Shown here piece after piece: positions 34,669 through 45,909 of a stretch of 64,000 nucleotides of DNA; the first letter of the stretch is position 1; every line of letters begins with the position of its first letter. The notes beneath the pieces were generated by a model, which saw nothing but the letters and a program-made list of their open reading frames with translations, searched no databases and was not told the DNA's origin. The DNA is taken from the NCBI RefSeq assembly GCF_022376445.1, contig NW_025954981.1:62001-126000 (forward strand), in the 5' to 3' direction. This DNA comes from Fomitopsis serialis. Lineage: Eukaryota; Basidiomycota; Agaricomycetes; Polyporales; Fomitopsidaceae. The translations under genes were made by a program, and so were the position numbers.

Positions 34669-35029
34669 GACCGCCCGAGCGAAACATCCCGGAAATTCGG
34701 ATCCAAACCCTCGATTGCCCCAATCGGGCGAAGACATCCCTGGTACGTTGTTTGTGCGTGAAAGGGTCCAGCCTCTGGCGCGAGGTGGCCTGCCTGTGGT
34801 GGGCTGCTGGAGGCACCGTACCGCCGACGCAGAGCACCGACGGCAACACGGCAGACAAAATGCCTGCAGTCGGCCACCGTCATCATGGTACGGGGACGTC
34901 CCCGCCGGCAGTGGACGCTCGCATCGTCGGGCTCCTGCATCGTGCTAGCGCACATACGTACCAGGAAGAGGGGCGTCGCTGCAAAAGACAGAAAAATAAA
35001 ACGAGCGGCGCCCCTGGCAAGGGTGCAAC

Positions 35030-35077
35030 GTAAGTGCTCATCACGATCTTTGCAGAGCGTCTCTGACGTTTTCTTAG
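35030..35077 (+). other. Intron-like unit 3 in retroelement copy B
   Basis: 48 nt, donor GTAAGT, branch CTCTGAC, acceptor GTTTTCTTAG. Conserved in copies A (7378-7425) and C. Confidence 0.6.
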
Positions 35078-35455
35078 GAACACCCGAGCCAAACCTCAAG
35101 CCGTAGATACAGTCATTCATCACTCTTACTTCTCACCGCTATTCCCCCCCGACACTCGTGCCCCAAAGAGGTGATCACTCGAGCTCGCCGACGATGCGAG
35201 CGATCCGCCGTCGGAGGTTCCGGGTGCTCTTGGGCGTCCGGCGGCACGGGGTTTTAGTGGGTATTGCAAGCGGATCAGAGCACCGTCACCCCTCAATCGG
35301 CGACGACGACGAAGTGGTGCGATGACGGTCCTGAGTCCTACACTGTTCTCTCTCGCGAGAGTTCGTGCGTAAATGCATTTTCCCCCGGGAGGAAACGAGC
35401 CTCGTCTCGTTGTAGCCCGCAGTCGGGCCCTCCACTCAAAAAAAAAACAAAAAAC

Positions 35456-36446
35456 GAATGCGCGAGCGCGCAGCTGTGCAATACACGGAAGATGAGTCCG
35501 GGTGTGTATCGTGACGCTGCCGTCCACTCACCGCCACCGCAGATGGCCTGCCATCACCCGTGGGCGAAGAGGGAGAGCGTGGAGTCGGTGACGTTGTTCC
35601 TTTTTTGCACAGTGAAGCCCCTTGACTCCGTTTCATTAGCGTTGCAGTTTGCTGGGTTGGTCGGTTTCTCAAAGATAGCGGCTCGTCGGAGGAGGATATA
35701 CATACTGAGACCGGATGATGATGGCGGCGAGATAGGGCACCTGTTTTGTAGCGATGATTATAGCACGGATTCTAGAACCTGGGTTGTGAACTCTTCGCAT
35801 GATGGTATTCACCGTAGAGTCCATGCTCTTCAAACCTGAATGGAAGGCAATCGTCTTCAAGTTGCCGCGGTGAGGGTGAAGGGATCATCAACGTTTCAAC
35901 GTTGACACTCTGAGAGTGGCATGCCCTGCGGAATCTTGGTGTGTAGACGCGGTCACGGGACGAAACGCGCGCGTTTTCCCGAGCCGCGAGCGCTTCGCAA
36001 GCTCGCTCGCCACCGCGACAACCCGCCACCTTGCCGCCACCACTTCATGAAGACATCACACGGAGACAACGTTGTCGAATAGACCACCGACAGAGCAATG
36101 ATGTCTTTGACTACATACCGCAACCTAGATTTCGTTGGTGCGATAGCAATGTTCATCGTGGCAACCCGGGCCTCGCTCGAACGCTCGGCTTAATCGTAAG
36201 GAATGCCCATATATTGCTTTCCGCATCTTAATTGACCTTTCCGTCATAGATGATTTGCACGCCGCATCGTTCTCGGAATGACGTGAGTCCGACTTGGCGT
36301 CCCCTCCTGTCAGTTTGACGGGTATCGCCAGACTAGGCAATACCCTCGATCATCACATCCGCTGGTCACGTATGTTCGACTAGCATGGGCCCGCTTTCCC
36401 CGACACTTGCGACCCCCCTCTGCACCCCGCCGCGTACGCGAAACCT
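35456..36446. other. Element flank and RhoGEF promoter region
   Basis: The first about 120 bp (to about 35575) are shared with the flank of copy C, read inverted. The rest, up to the RhoGEF start, shows no gene. Confidence 0.45.
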
Positions 36447-39400
36447 ATGCCATTAACCCGCACCCATCTTCGCAATAAATCTCGGTCGCCCGCGCCCAAC
36501 GCTGCACAGTTCGCGTCTCCATCTAGGACGCCCGTCTTTCTCCCCCCTTCGCACTACGCTGCAGCTGCAGGTCTGGACTATGAAGCCATAACACACTCCC
36601 GCGCCGGGGATGTCTCGGCTGGACCGCCATCACAGGCCAGACAGTCTGCATTACAGCCTGGGTACAACCCCGCCTCGCCGCTCGCATACCCTACACAATC
36701 CAAGGTTATTGAGTCACCGGTTCACGCGAGTCCTGTTCATCACTCGGGTCTCAACGCGTGAGTCGCTTCATTGCTCGTAGTCCGAGCCTCGGAAAGGCGT
36801 CTGCCGCCCGGCGGGCGGTCAAGGCAGACGAGAGGGAGAAGGCGGAGGCTGCACAGAGGTCAAGTTGCATGATGGACCTGCCTCTCGTCGAGCTGCAGTT
36901 GATCCCGACGCTAAGGGACACTGTCGACAAGATGACCCACCCGGTGACGCCTACGGCTGTCCAAGACGAAGAAGTCGACGGGGCAATTGTGCATGCGAAG
37001 CCGCACGCGTATTCTGACACAGGCGGTGACCATTCCTCGGCGAGTTCGCAGGCCTCCTCGTGCTCCTCAACGGCGTCGCTCATGCGCCAGTCTTCAACAA
37101 GGACCGACTCCTTAAACAACTATTCTCTCCTCCAGCGCCCAAGGCGCACGGTCAACCAACTCCCCAAGGACGAACAAGAGGTTCGTTGCCTTCATCCGCT
37201 ACCCGTGAAGTCTGCTCTCCGGTCGCCTGGACGTGCGGTAACTATTACCTCTTGCATCCCACTCATCGTCCTTGCTCACAATGTCCCATAGACAACTGGA
37301 TCTGCTATCCCTGGCCCGAGCAAAATCCCAGGAGCATCTGCCATCCGTTCTCGTTTCCCCAGCAACCAAGCACCTACTGACACTCCGGCTCCAAGTCAGC
37401 TCCCACCCCCAGAGTGCGCACCAAGCCGACTTTTGGCTTTGGTTTCAAACCAAGCACGCCCCAGCCCCCACCGGTCTTGCGCCCCGGCTATCCCGCCTTC
37501 AAAACGCCCCAACCCGTGCAAAAACCCTTTTCCCAGCGTGCCGACAGCGGTTCCGCGTCGCGCGCGCGCTCGAACCTACCTCGCGCGACTCCAATCCGAC
37601 GCAGGGACCACGACGATGACCGTAACCTCGACAGCGACAGCGAGCTTGAGCGGCGCGTGAACCTGGGACTAGGCAGGCTGGTCGTAACCAACGCGCAGAT
37701 AGTCCCCAGCTCATCGGAGGAGAGCGCCAGGGGCAGGCAGGGGGTTTATCAGGCATTCGCGAGGAAGAACGCAACGCGGATGCCAAGTCCACAGCGGAAG
37801 CAGATGGTTCTTGAAAGAGACAGTGCGCCAGATACGGTGGACACCCGGTATAGGGATGTCCGACAGCGTGGCGAGCGCGTACAGGGAGGGCAAGCTATTG
37901 GCCTTGGTTTCCGGATGAGCCCAAGAGTGGACGTAGGCCAGCGATACCACACCGAAGACATCCGTGATGAAGAAGAGGAGAGCGTATATGATGACGAAGA
38001 ACCGCACGAGGACGCGGTACCTTCGGATGCCAGCGACGCGGAGCAAGGCGGCGACTTCAACAGGGCGCGTTACGCGGACGAAGACAACGAAATCGAGGGG
38101 CCAGCTCAGTCGCTGAGAAACCGACACAGCTTCATTCGATACAGCGGGCGCGACTCCGAGGCCAGCTTTGACCGACGGAAACGTCTGAGTGGGATCGTCG
38201 ACGGCCTTCAAGCGGCCTATGGGACTCTTCACTCGCCTGGGAAGAGCGTGCTCAGTCAGAGCGAGAGCGACGTGTACTACGAGCAGGGTCTGGCTATCGG
38301 CACGTCCAGCGACTTCCCTAACAGCAGCGCCGGCGACGTGTCGTTGGGTACGGGCAGCATCGCTCGCCTGCAAGGCGCCGGTGGAGACCGTGACGAAAGC
38401 TCTGACGAGGACGTAGATGATGAGGAGCAGTCGAATTACTCGGAGGAATCAGAAGAGAGCTTCTCAATTGTGATCGATGAGGACGAGGACGAGCAGGTGC
38501 AACCAGGAAGTCCGTGGTGGATGCGTGGACGGCGGTCGCCGAAGGCTTCAGACGGGTCAAGCGACGTGGCAACTCAAGCGGTGTCCCCGAAGCATCGTCG
38601 CCCCTCAGGGGCAGATGATTACACAACTCCGCGTTTGCAGGGCCGCTCAGATGAACGCACATCGTTCCCAGGTATTGGCGATGTCCTTTCTACGTGTGTA
38701 TCAAGGACTGATACTTGCTACTCTTAGGCGTGCCGTCCAACGCGTATACCAGCCAAGTGAGGCCGTCAGCAAGTCCATCGACAACGTGCAGGACTCAGAC
38801 GCGAGCATCAAAGAGTCCACGACCTGACACAGCTACACACGCCAGCTCATCCTCTAATGAATTGAAGTCACGACGCCGCACGACGATGTACGTGGCAGGC
38901 AAGCCTGCCAATGAGCACACACAGCAACTACGATCTACGCAACTATCCATGGGAAGCGCAGAGCCTTTCGCATCCCCTGAAGTACCGTCGAAGGACTCTA
39001 AACCGAAGCGGCAGACGAGGATGTCTTTCACAGAGCGTTTTGTTCGCCGCCCCAGCTCCCATCGAAACTCACCTGTCGAGGATGACACCGACAGGACTCC
39101 GCGCGTGTCCTGCCAGGATTCCTCATTCTTCGTTCCTCCGGAGCAAGACAACGAGGAAGCCGTCGCCTCGGACGACTGCGCCGAACGTGAGCGTCAGGCA
39201 TTTGGCATTCCGCGTTCTCTGTCATTCGGAGCAGGCCACTCTGGCAGCGATTCCGAGCCTGCCACCTCTGGGGCGACAGATAGGCCAAGTGCGCTGCTTC
39301 GCAGCGAGAGCGACGAGTCCTTGTTGGGAGGACCATCAGACATGACTCGCGAATCCTCGTATATGGCTGCCGTCTGGCGCGACTCGGCTGGCAAGGACGT

Positions 39401-41562
39401 GCTGAGCAAGGGCGCCCATGAACTTTTTGAGGGTCTGGCCTGCCGATCTCGGGACGTAGGAGTTCTAGTGGTTGAGCCCCCGGAGGAGAGACCAGCATCG
39501 CGTCAGGATCGACGGCGTTCGCGGTCCAGACAGCGGGAAGAGCAACCGTTGGCAGAACAGGAACATCGAACATCAAATCCGTCAGATGAAGACCCAGGAC
39601 ACGCTTCACAAAGGAAGCCGCTGCGTCGCAAAGAGAGACGATCAGTGTCTCCTGATGCGCGCATGCGAGTGTTGAACGAACGAGATCCAAACCGCTCTCT
39701 GCCGCTAGCATTAGCTCCCGAACCGATGCGTCAGGCAGATCCGCCAAGTCCGCTGCTACCTCCACTGTCACAGGACAGTTGGCGTTCGACTCTCCATATT
39801 GACGCATACAACGCCCTTCTGGTACGGCATGGCCCCATGGAGATGCAGCGACAGGAGGTCATATACGACCTGCTCCAAACGGAGCGCCATTTCGTCCGGC
39901 GCCTGCGTGCTATGGTCGCGGCTTTCATCGTACCACTCAGGGTGCACGCGAGCAAGCTATGGCTGCCTGGAGTGCCTACGCCAATTTCAAGGCTGCTCGA
40001 CTGGTTGGAAGATATCCTGAACCTTCACATGTCGCTTCTGCGGATCCTGAAGAACGTGTCGATAGCTTGGCAGGAAAGCGGGGTTGTAAACGAAGTGGCG
40101 AGTGGCCTTCTTTCCTTGATTCCCAGGCTCGAGGTACATCAGCCGTACCTTGTGAGGGTAGACGAGGTTAGGGGGTTGGTTGTCATGTGGGTTCAAGATC
40201 AACATTCGCAGTTCGGAGAGTATATCCGTCTCAGAGAAGACGAAGGACTCTGCGACGGTCGGAGCCTGGAACAGTGCCTCCAGCTTCCCGTGCAAAGGTT
40301 AAATGCTTACTTGGTGGTCTTCAAGGTAAGGCAGACACTCGTGCTCGCCGTTCGTAGCTGAACTTGCTCTGCGTAGAGACTCCTGGAGGCGACACACAGG
40401 CAACATCCTGACTATCTTGCGACTCAATCTTTGTTGCGGTCGGCGCATATGACAATACAAGTGATGGAAGAAGTGCGCATTCGTGAAGAAGAGTATGACT
40501 TTGTCAAGGACATCGCCACGCGTATCCTTGGACCCGACGTGGCTGCTCAACTCGCTACACGAGAACGAAGACTCCTACACCAGGGTCTCCTGCATCTGCT
40601 GACAACCGGGACAAACCTCAAAGCCGACCCTGGGCCCACAACGCCGACAGTCCAGGTCAATGGGCAACCCGTGCGCGATTCTGAAGATGACAAGCAAGAT
40701 AAGGCGGGGCGAGGAAGGCGCTTGGCGTCTGCGATCCATGATTGGCATGTCAGACGGGTCAGGTCAGAATCCATCAGCTCATCTACCTCGTCTTCTTTTT
40801 CTCTGTGGTCTAATGAGAGTATGGCGTCGAACGTGACACCGAACACGCCGATGTCGGACATCTACCCACCGTCGCAAGACCCATCAAGCCCTGCGGCTGT
40901 GCAAGTCTTCGTTTTCACAGACGTGGTTCTCCTTGTCGTACCCACGCATGATGGCCAGAGCGGTGCGACACACTGGCAACTACTTGATGACGTGGGACTG
41001 GCACGTATTCTGGACGTAAGGATAGACAAGAACGACCGATGTGAGGATGCCAGCTTATCGAAAGAGAAATTCTCGAACTGATTGACCTTCAATAGCACCT
41101 GGTCGAACCCTTGTTCTCGACCTGATACCTCTGGACGTTCAAGATCTGTCACTATCGCTCCATTCACGCGCAGGCAACGTCGTAGAGTTGTCACTCCAGT
41201 TGTCTCAACAAGAGGATAACCATGAGCAAGATTGGCTTGTTGCGCTGCAGAGAAGTCGCGCTAACACGCTTCATTCTCTGTCCTTCCCTCCCCCGTCTCC
41301 GGAAGACGTTCTACAAGGACCCGTCGGTGATTACGAACAAGATACATACCATTGCGTCAAGTCTATCCTTGCTTCTGGCTTGCCTATGCCGAAGAGTCCA
41401 TCAATGCAGCTCGACGCCGCCAGTGAAACTCAAGTAGACCAGGATGCAAACACAACCGAAGAAGAACGAGAGGAGCGAGGGTGGTGGTCTTTACGGTTTC
41501 ACCAAGTTCTACGCGAGTTTCAGCGACAAGACGCGAACGCCGTACCTAGCACCATTACGTAG
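36447..41562 (+). CDS. Rho guanine-nucleotide exchange factor (DH-PH)
   Basis: Large spliced gene from ATG 36447 (MPLTRTHLRNKSRS) to 41562, about 1,600 residues. The first about 1,000 residues are Ser/Pro/acidic, disordered and probably regulatory. The DH domain begins at EVIYDLLQTERHFVRRLRAM (39850s), continues LLDWLEDILNLHMSLL, QFGEYIRLREDEGLCDG and LQLPVQRLNAYLVVFK, then after an intron RLLEATHRQHPDYLATQSLL. A PH-like domain follows (VQVFVFTDVVLLVVPTHDG; TLVLDLIPLDVQDLSL). Such proteins load GTP on Rho/Cdc42-type GTPases to control polarity. Clean introns: 38672-38729 region (FPG|VPSNAY), about 40326-40378 (FK|RLLE), about 41040-41093. The joins around 36758 and 37240-37400 are less certain. 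The gene lies between inverted element copies B and C. Confidence 0.88.
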
Positions 41563-42084
41563 ATAACATTACATTGCGCCCCGCCCCGTTCTGCGAACTG
41601 ATCAAGAAACTCCTGCATTGTAAACAAGCTGTCTTCGCAGCGTCATCGATAGTCGCCCCATAGTTGTATCGCTAGCTTTCCATTGTATCCCTTCCGTATC
41701 TCATTGCGACATATATCCCTCGTCCTTATATCACACCGGTTGACGAGCGACAAACGTCTCATGAGCTCATCCCATATCACTACATAGTGACAAGACTCCC
41801 TTTAACAGAGGACTCTGACCACTCCAAGGAGGGGGACCACGAGACCGGCTGGTCTAAACGCCAGCAACATCCGCATGCCCGCTACAGACATACAATACAC
41901 TACTTTTTGTATGAGGCCAAAGACGACGTGGGATTAGAAAGCAAGCGAGTGGTGATGAAGAACGTAAGTCACACACTGTCACCTCCGTAATGAGACCTTC
42001 GACCCAACCACGCGATCTGTGGAAGAGGACGTCAATGGGCAATCCCTATAACAAGGCAGAACATCAATTCATCTCACTGTTGTC
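41563..42084. other. 3' flank of the RhoGEF gene
   Basis: About 520 nt; no gene recognised. Confidence 0.4.
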
Positions 42085-44600
42085 AACGTTCAGTGTCTTC
42101 GCCCACGAGTGATGGTAGGTCGTCTGCGGTGGCGGTGAGCGGTCGACAGCGTCACGATACACACCACTCACCGCGTGCTTCGCACAACTGCGCGCTCGCG
42201 CATCTTTTTTTTTTTTTGAGTGGAGGGCCCGACTGCGGACTACAACGAGACGAGGCTCGTTTCCTCCCGGGGGAAAATGCATTTACGCACGAACTCTCGC
42301 AGGAGAGAACAGTGTAGGACTCAGGACCGTCATCGCACCACTTCGTCGTCGCCGATTGAGAGGTGACGGTGCTCTGATCCACTTGCAATACCCACTAAAA
42401 ACCCCCGTGCCGCCGGACGCCCAGAGCACCCGGACTCCGACGCGGATCGCTCGCATCGTCGGCGAGCTCGATGATAGCCCGTTTGGGCACGAGTGTCGGA
42501 GAGGAATAGCGGTGAGACGTTTAGCTTTGCAGATTATCTACAGCTTGAGGTTTGGCTCGGGCGTTCCTACGAAAACGTCAGAGACGCTCGCAATGATCGT
42601 GATGAGCACTTACGTTGCACCCTTGCCAGGGGCGCCGCTCGTTTAATTTTTCTTTCTTTTGCAGCGACGCCCCTCTTCCTGGTACGTATGTGCGCTAGCC
42701 GATGCAGTAGCCCGACGATGCGAGCGTGCACTGACGGCGGGGACGTCCCCGTACCATGATGACGGGCGGCCGACTGCAGGCAATTATCTGCCGTGCTGTC
42801 GTCGGTGCTCTACGTCGGCGGTACGGTGCCTCCGGCAGCCCCCACATGGGCAGGCCACCTCGCGCCAGAGGCTGGACCCTTTCGCGCACAAACGACGTAC
42901 CAGGGATGTCTTCGCCCGATTGGGGCGATTGAGGATTTGGGTCCGGATTTCCGGGATGTTTCGCTCGGGGATCCTGCGAGACCAAGGTCACGATCGTCGT
43001 CTACCGCTGCTCCGCGACGAAGACTCACATTGCACCCTCGCCAGGAGCGCCGCTCATGTCATTTGACGAGCGACGCCCCTCCCCCAGTATGGCGTGCGCT
43101 AGCCAGCAACGGTAGTCCGACGAAGCGGGCGTGCACCGGCGGCGAGGACGTCCCCGTACATGTTCGACATAGTGACCCGGCATAACCTCGTCGACAGTGA
43201 GCGCAATGCCCCGCTCCGCTGATGCGCGGCGTCGTCGGTACGGTGCCTCCGGAAGCCCGTGCCACAGCATGGACCACCTCAGACCGGAGGCGGACCCGTT
43301 CGCGCAATACGACGTACTAGGGTTGTTTGTGCCCATGGGCGGTAGAGGGTTTGTATGCGCTCGCCGCAGATCGTGTGATCCTCGACGTCGGGACGTGGCC
43401 TGCAATGAGAGTCAGCCAAAGCCTGGAACCGCGGTGCAATGGACCTCACATTAGCCACGTCATCCCACCCGTACGCCACAACTGGCTAGCCTCGTGGTCT
43501 ACCGACGACGCGTCGGGTCTCGGACCAGTCAACGGCGGACGGTCCCCGCACAGAGTCCATGCACCGTGTCCCTGCGGAGGCGCGTATTCGCGACACTCCT
43601 GACCCTTGGTGCACGTCTGCAGTACAGCTGCTTCCAGCTACCGACGACGCGAGTAGCCGGGCCTACGTCGCCGCTATCATGCGGACGACGGTAGACTGGA
43701 CGGTCCCATCACCAGATGTGCAACGTACGGGTGTGCCCTTGCGGGACTTTGAACCGTCGTCTGGCATAATTCGTTGAACCAGCAAGGGCGTTGTTTTTGC
43801 ATAGGTCGGTCATAAATCGCATAGTCTTGAGGCACACATATTGATCGAGGTCTAGACGCACACAGATGCACTCGCCGTCTTGATGCACGCTGTCTATCAC
43901 CACGGTCAGTCGTGATTACATGACAAGATTCAACACTGACTTACTTTGTTGTTGTCGACACCTAGGACGGCCACGCACCAAGAGACGTGTTCGCTCGTCT
44001 GAGGCAGTCGCACGGAGATGTGTGGCGTCGCGCAAATGGCAGGGGGAAAAGTCAGAGAGTGCAGAATACGTTAGTAAGTGCTTTGCGCACGATAATAAAC
44101 GTACCTAGGCTGCCGGTGCTCTGGACTCGACCCCAAAGCCAGGGTGTGGCACATCGTAGTCAGGTCCACTTCCCCCATCCAGGGATGCGACTACGTGCGA
44201 AGGCCGAGTGGCGGGTGGTGGAAGACTGGAGGCGCGTCCGACATGGTGGTCGGAGGGCAAGAGGAATGGGGACGAAGTGGCGTTCACCTCGGGTCCTTAT
44301 ACGCCTCCGTGTGGGTCCATGTTTGGTCCTGACAAACAGTCAGCCGCACCTATTGTCCGCCTTTCGAGCTCAGCCTTGTGCTCGATTGGGGCAGCTGTTT
44401 GTTCCCGCTGTCTTATCGATAATCAAGCCTTGATAGAAGCACGCACCACGCTGTGGGCGGTGTCCTTCATCATCATGCGTTCTCCGAGCGTCGCAACAGC
44501 CTTGTTTTCTGCGACACGGGGCTTCGTTGGGAGATAATGGTGAGGCTGATCGACCTTGGCGTTCTTATCGCTCAACGTCTGCGCGATAACTCTTCACTGC
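42085..44600 (-). mobile_element. Poly(A)-ended non-coding retroelement, copy C
   Basis: Sense strand is minus; the poly-T run at 42205-42218 is the A-tail. Organisation matches copies A and B: the LINE-like 3' end, the tandem about 420-bp units with intron-like signals (the last conserved as GTAAGT...CTCTGACGTTTTCGTAG on the minus strand near 42570-42615), the upstream block with GGTCCATGTTTGGTCCTGAC, and a 5' limit near 44.6 kb where similarity fades. The about 120 bp 3' of the tail (42085-42204) match those beyond the tail of copy B. Small indels break any shared frame. Confidence 0.78.
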
Positions 44601-45838
44601 GGGATATGCATCACTCCAGCGAGCCATTCTGGCCAACTCGAGCTGGGACCCGGATGACGCTACGCGAGGATCCCTGTAGTGAAACATCGGTGAGCTGGGT
44701 CGTAAAAGCAGTGGGGACAAACGATACTTCATCGCTAGTAAAGCAAAGTGTTTGAAGTGGTCATACGAGGCCAGCATCCGGATTGATATCGCTGATGTCG
44801 CACGCAGGCGAAGCCATCACTGGCATACTGCTGGCACGCAGGGCGACGGCTGCATCTCTGCGAGACTGCAGATGCAATGGGCCAATAACTCTAGCAGTCT
44901 TCTTGCCTCATCTTGCCAATTTTCCTTCTGGATTGATCGCTTCTGCCAGCGACCGATGGGTTTGGGATGTATCTAGGGTGAATTCGAGTCGGCGGTGGTG
45001 CGCCACAACCAAGCCACACTATTCCGCCACAAGCGCGTCCGTGACAGAACATCACGGTCATGCCGCGGGTGACACCTAACCCGTTTAGGAGTCACACATA
45101 ATATCCATCTTCACTAAGTGTTTTCTCCTGAGTAGCAGCAACATTAACAGAGTCGTGCCTCCTTGTACGGCGAAAAGGCCCTTCGGTGTTTGGGCGTTTT
45201 ACGAGAGCCAGTACCAAATGTGGAAGCTGTACTTGCCCTAACCATCGGGTCCAATGTCTGCCTGAATTTCGACCACCCTTACTAGCTTAACACTACAGCT
45301 TACCACAGGGCTTCACAGGGTAAGTACATTGTCAATTTTTTTAAAAGCTAATGGTATACTTTGTCATTGTTTGCAGTTGGATCGCAGTACTTACTTGAGG
45401 AGCGCACGGCTGACCAAGTACGCAGAACGGCCCAGATCGCATCCAAATCGGGTAATGTGCGCGCCACAACGCCCTCGAACGAAACCGGTTATGCTTCAGT
45501 GTTGTGGACTAGAGTACGCCTTAAGGGACCTAAAGGTAGCACACCCCACCGCGACCTTGTTCAAGCTATTTAAAAAATTAAACCTTGGTGACTGCATCGA
45601 GTGGCATCTCCACTGCCATGCGTGGCCGCCCGCTTTGAGTTATGAGTGACGCCAGAGGTATATTACTCAGCGCGGTGACGACGCTTCGCAGAGGCAATTC
45701 AGACGCATAGCACGCAACATCTCTCCCATTTGATCGGACGTTTCCAGTTCGAGAGAGTATCATCATGGTGATTTGTGCTCCGCGAACAGCGTGGCCGACC
45801 CGGAGACAGGCTTGCTCCGAACCTATCCTCAGCCATAG
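44601..45838. other. Intergenic; no gene recognised
   Basis: About 1.2 kb ahead of the SDR promoter. Short open frames only, no motifs. Confidence 0.4.
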
Positions 45839-45844
45839 TATATA
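45839..45844 (+). promoter_or_regulatory. TATA box of the SDR gene
   Basis: TATATA 66 nt upstream of the ATG at 45910. Confidence 0.45.
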
Positions 45845-45909
45845 GGCCACATTCCAGAATGATTTGGAAGCGTTAGCATCAGACCCGAGATTCCAACCAA
45901 TCACTGGCC

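Larger units (their letters stand above)
33060..35455 (+). mobile_element. Poly(A)-ended non-coding retroelement, copy B
   Basis: Sense strand is plus, ending in an A-rich tail at 35437-35456. Three intron-like sequences at matching places in tandem units are 34186-34237, 34615-34668 and 35030-35077. Each has a GTGAG/GTAAG donor, a GCTGAC or CTCTGAC branch point and a pyrimidine-rich acceptor; spacing is 429 and 415 bp. Shared unit text includes CCTGGTACGT, GGGTCCAGCCTC and GGAGGCACCGTACCG. Near the 3' end GGGGTTTTAGTGGGTATTGC encodes GVLVGIA, matching the GVLVGIE end of the LINE frame at 61.2-62.2 kb, and the 3' UTRs also resemble each other (GTGCGTAAATGCATTT versus GTGCGTAAAAGCATTT). About 120 bp beyond the A-tail is also shared with copy C. 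Confidence 0.8.

Noticed and set aside
33857..35123. Open frames of 100-160 codons inside the retroelement copies
   Set aside because: The frame used differs between copies because of indels, and introns interrupt them; no protein motif seen.
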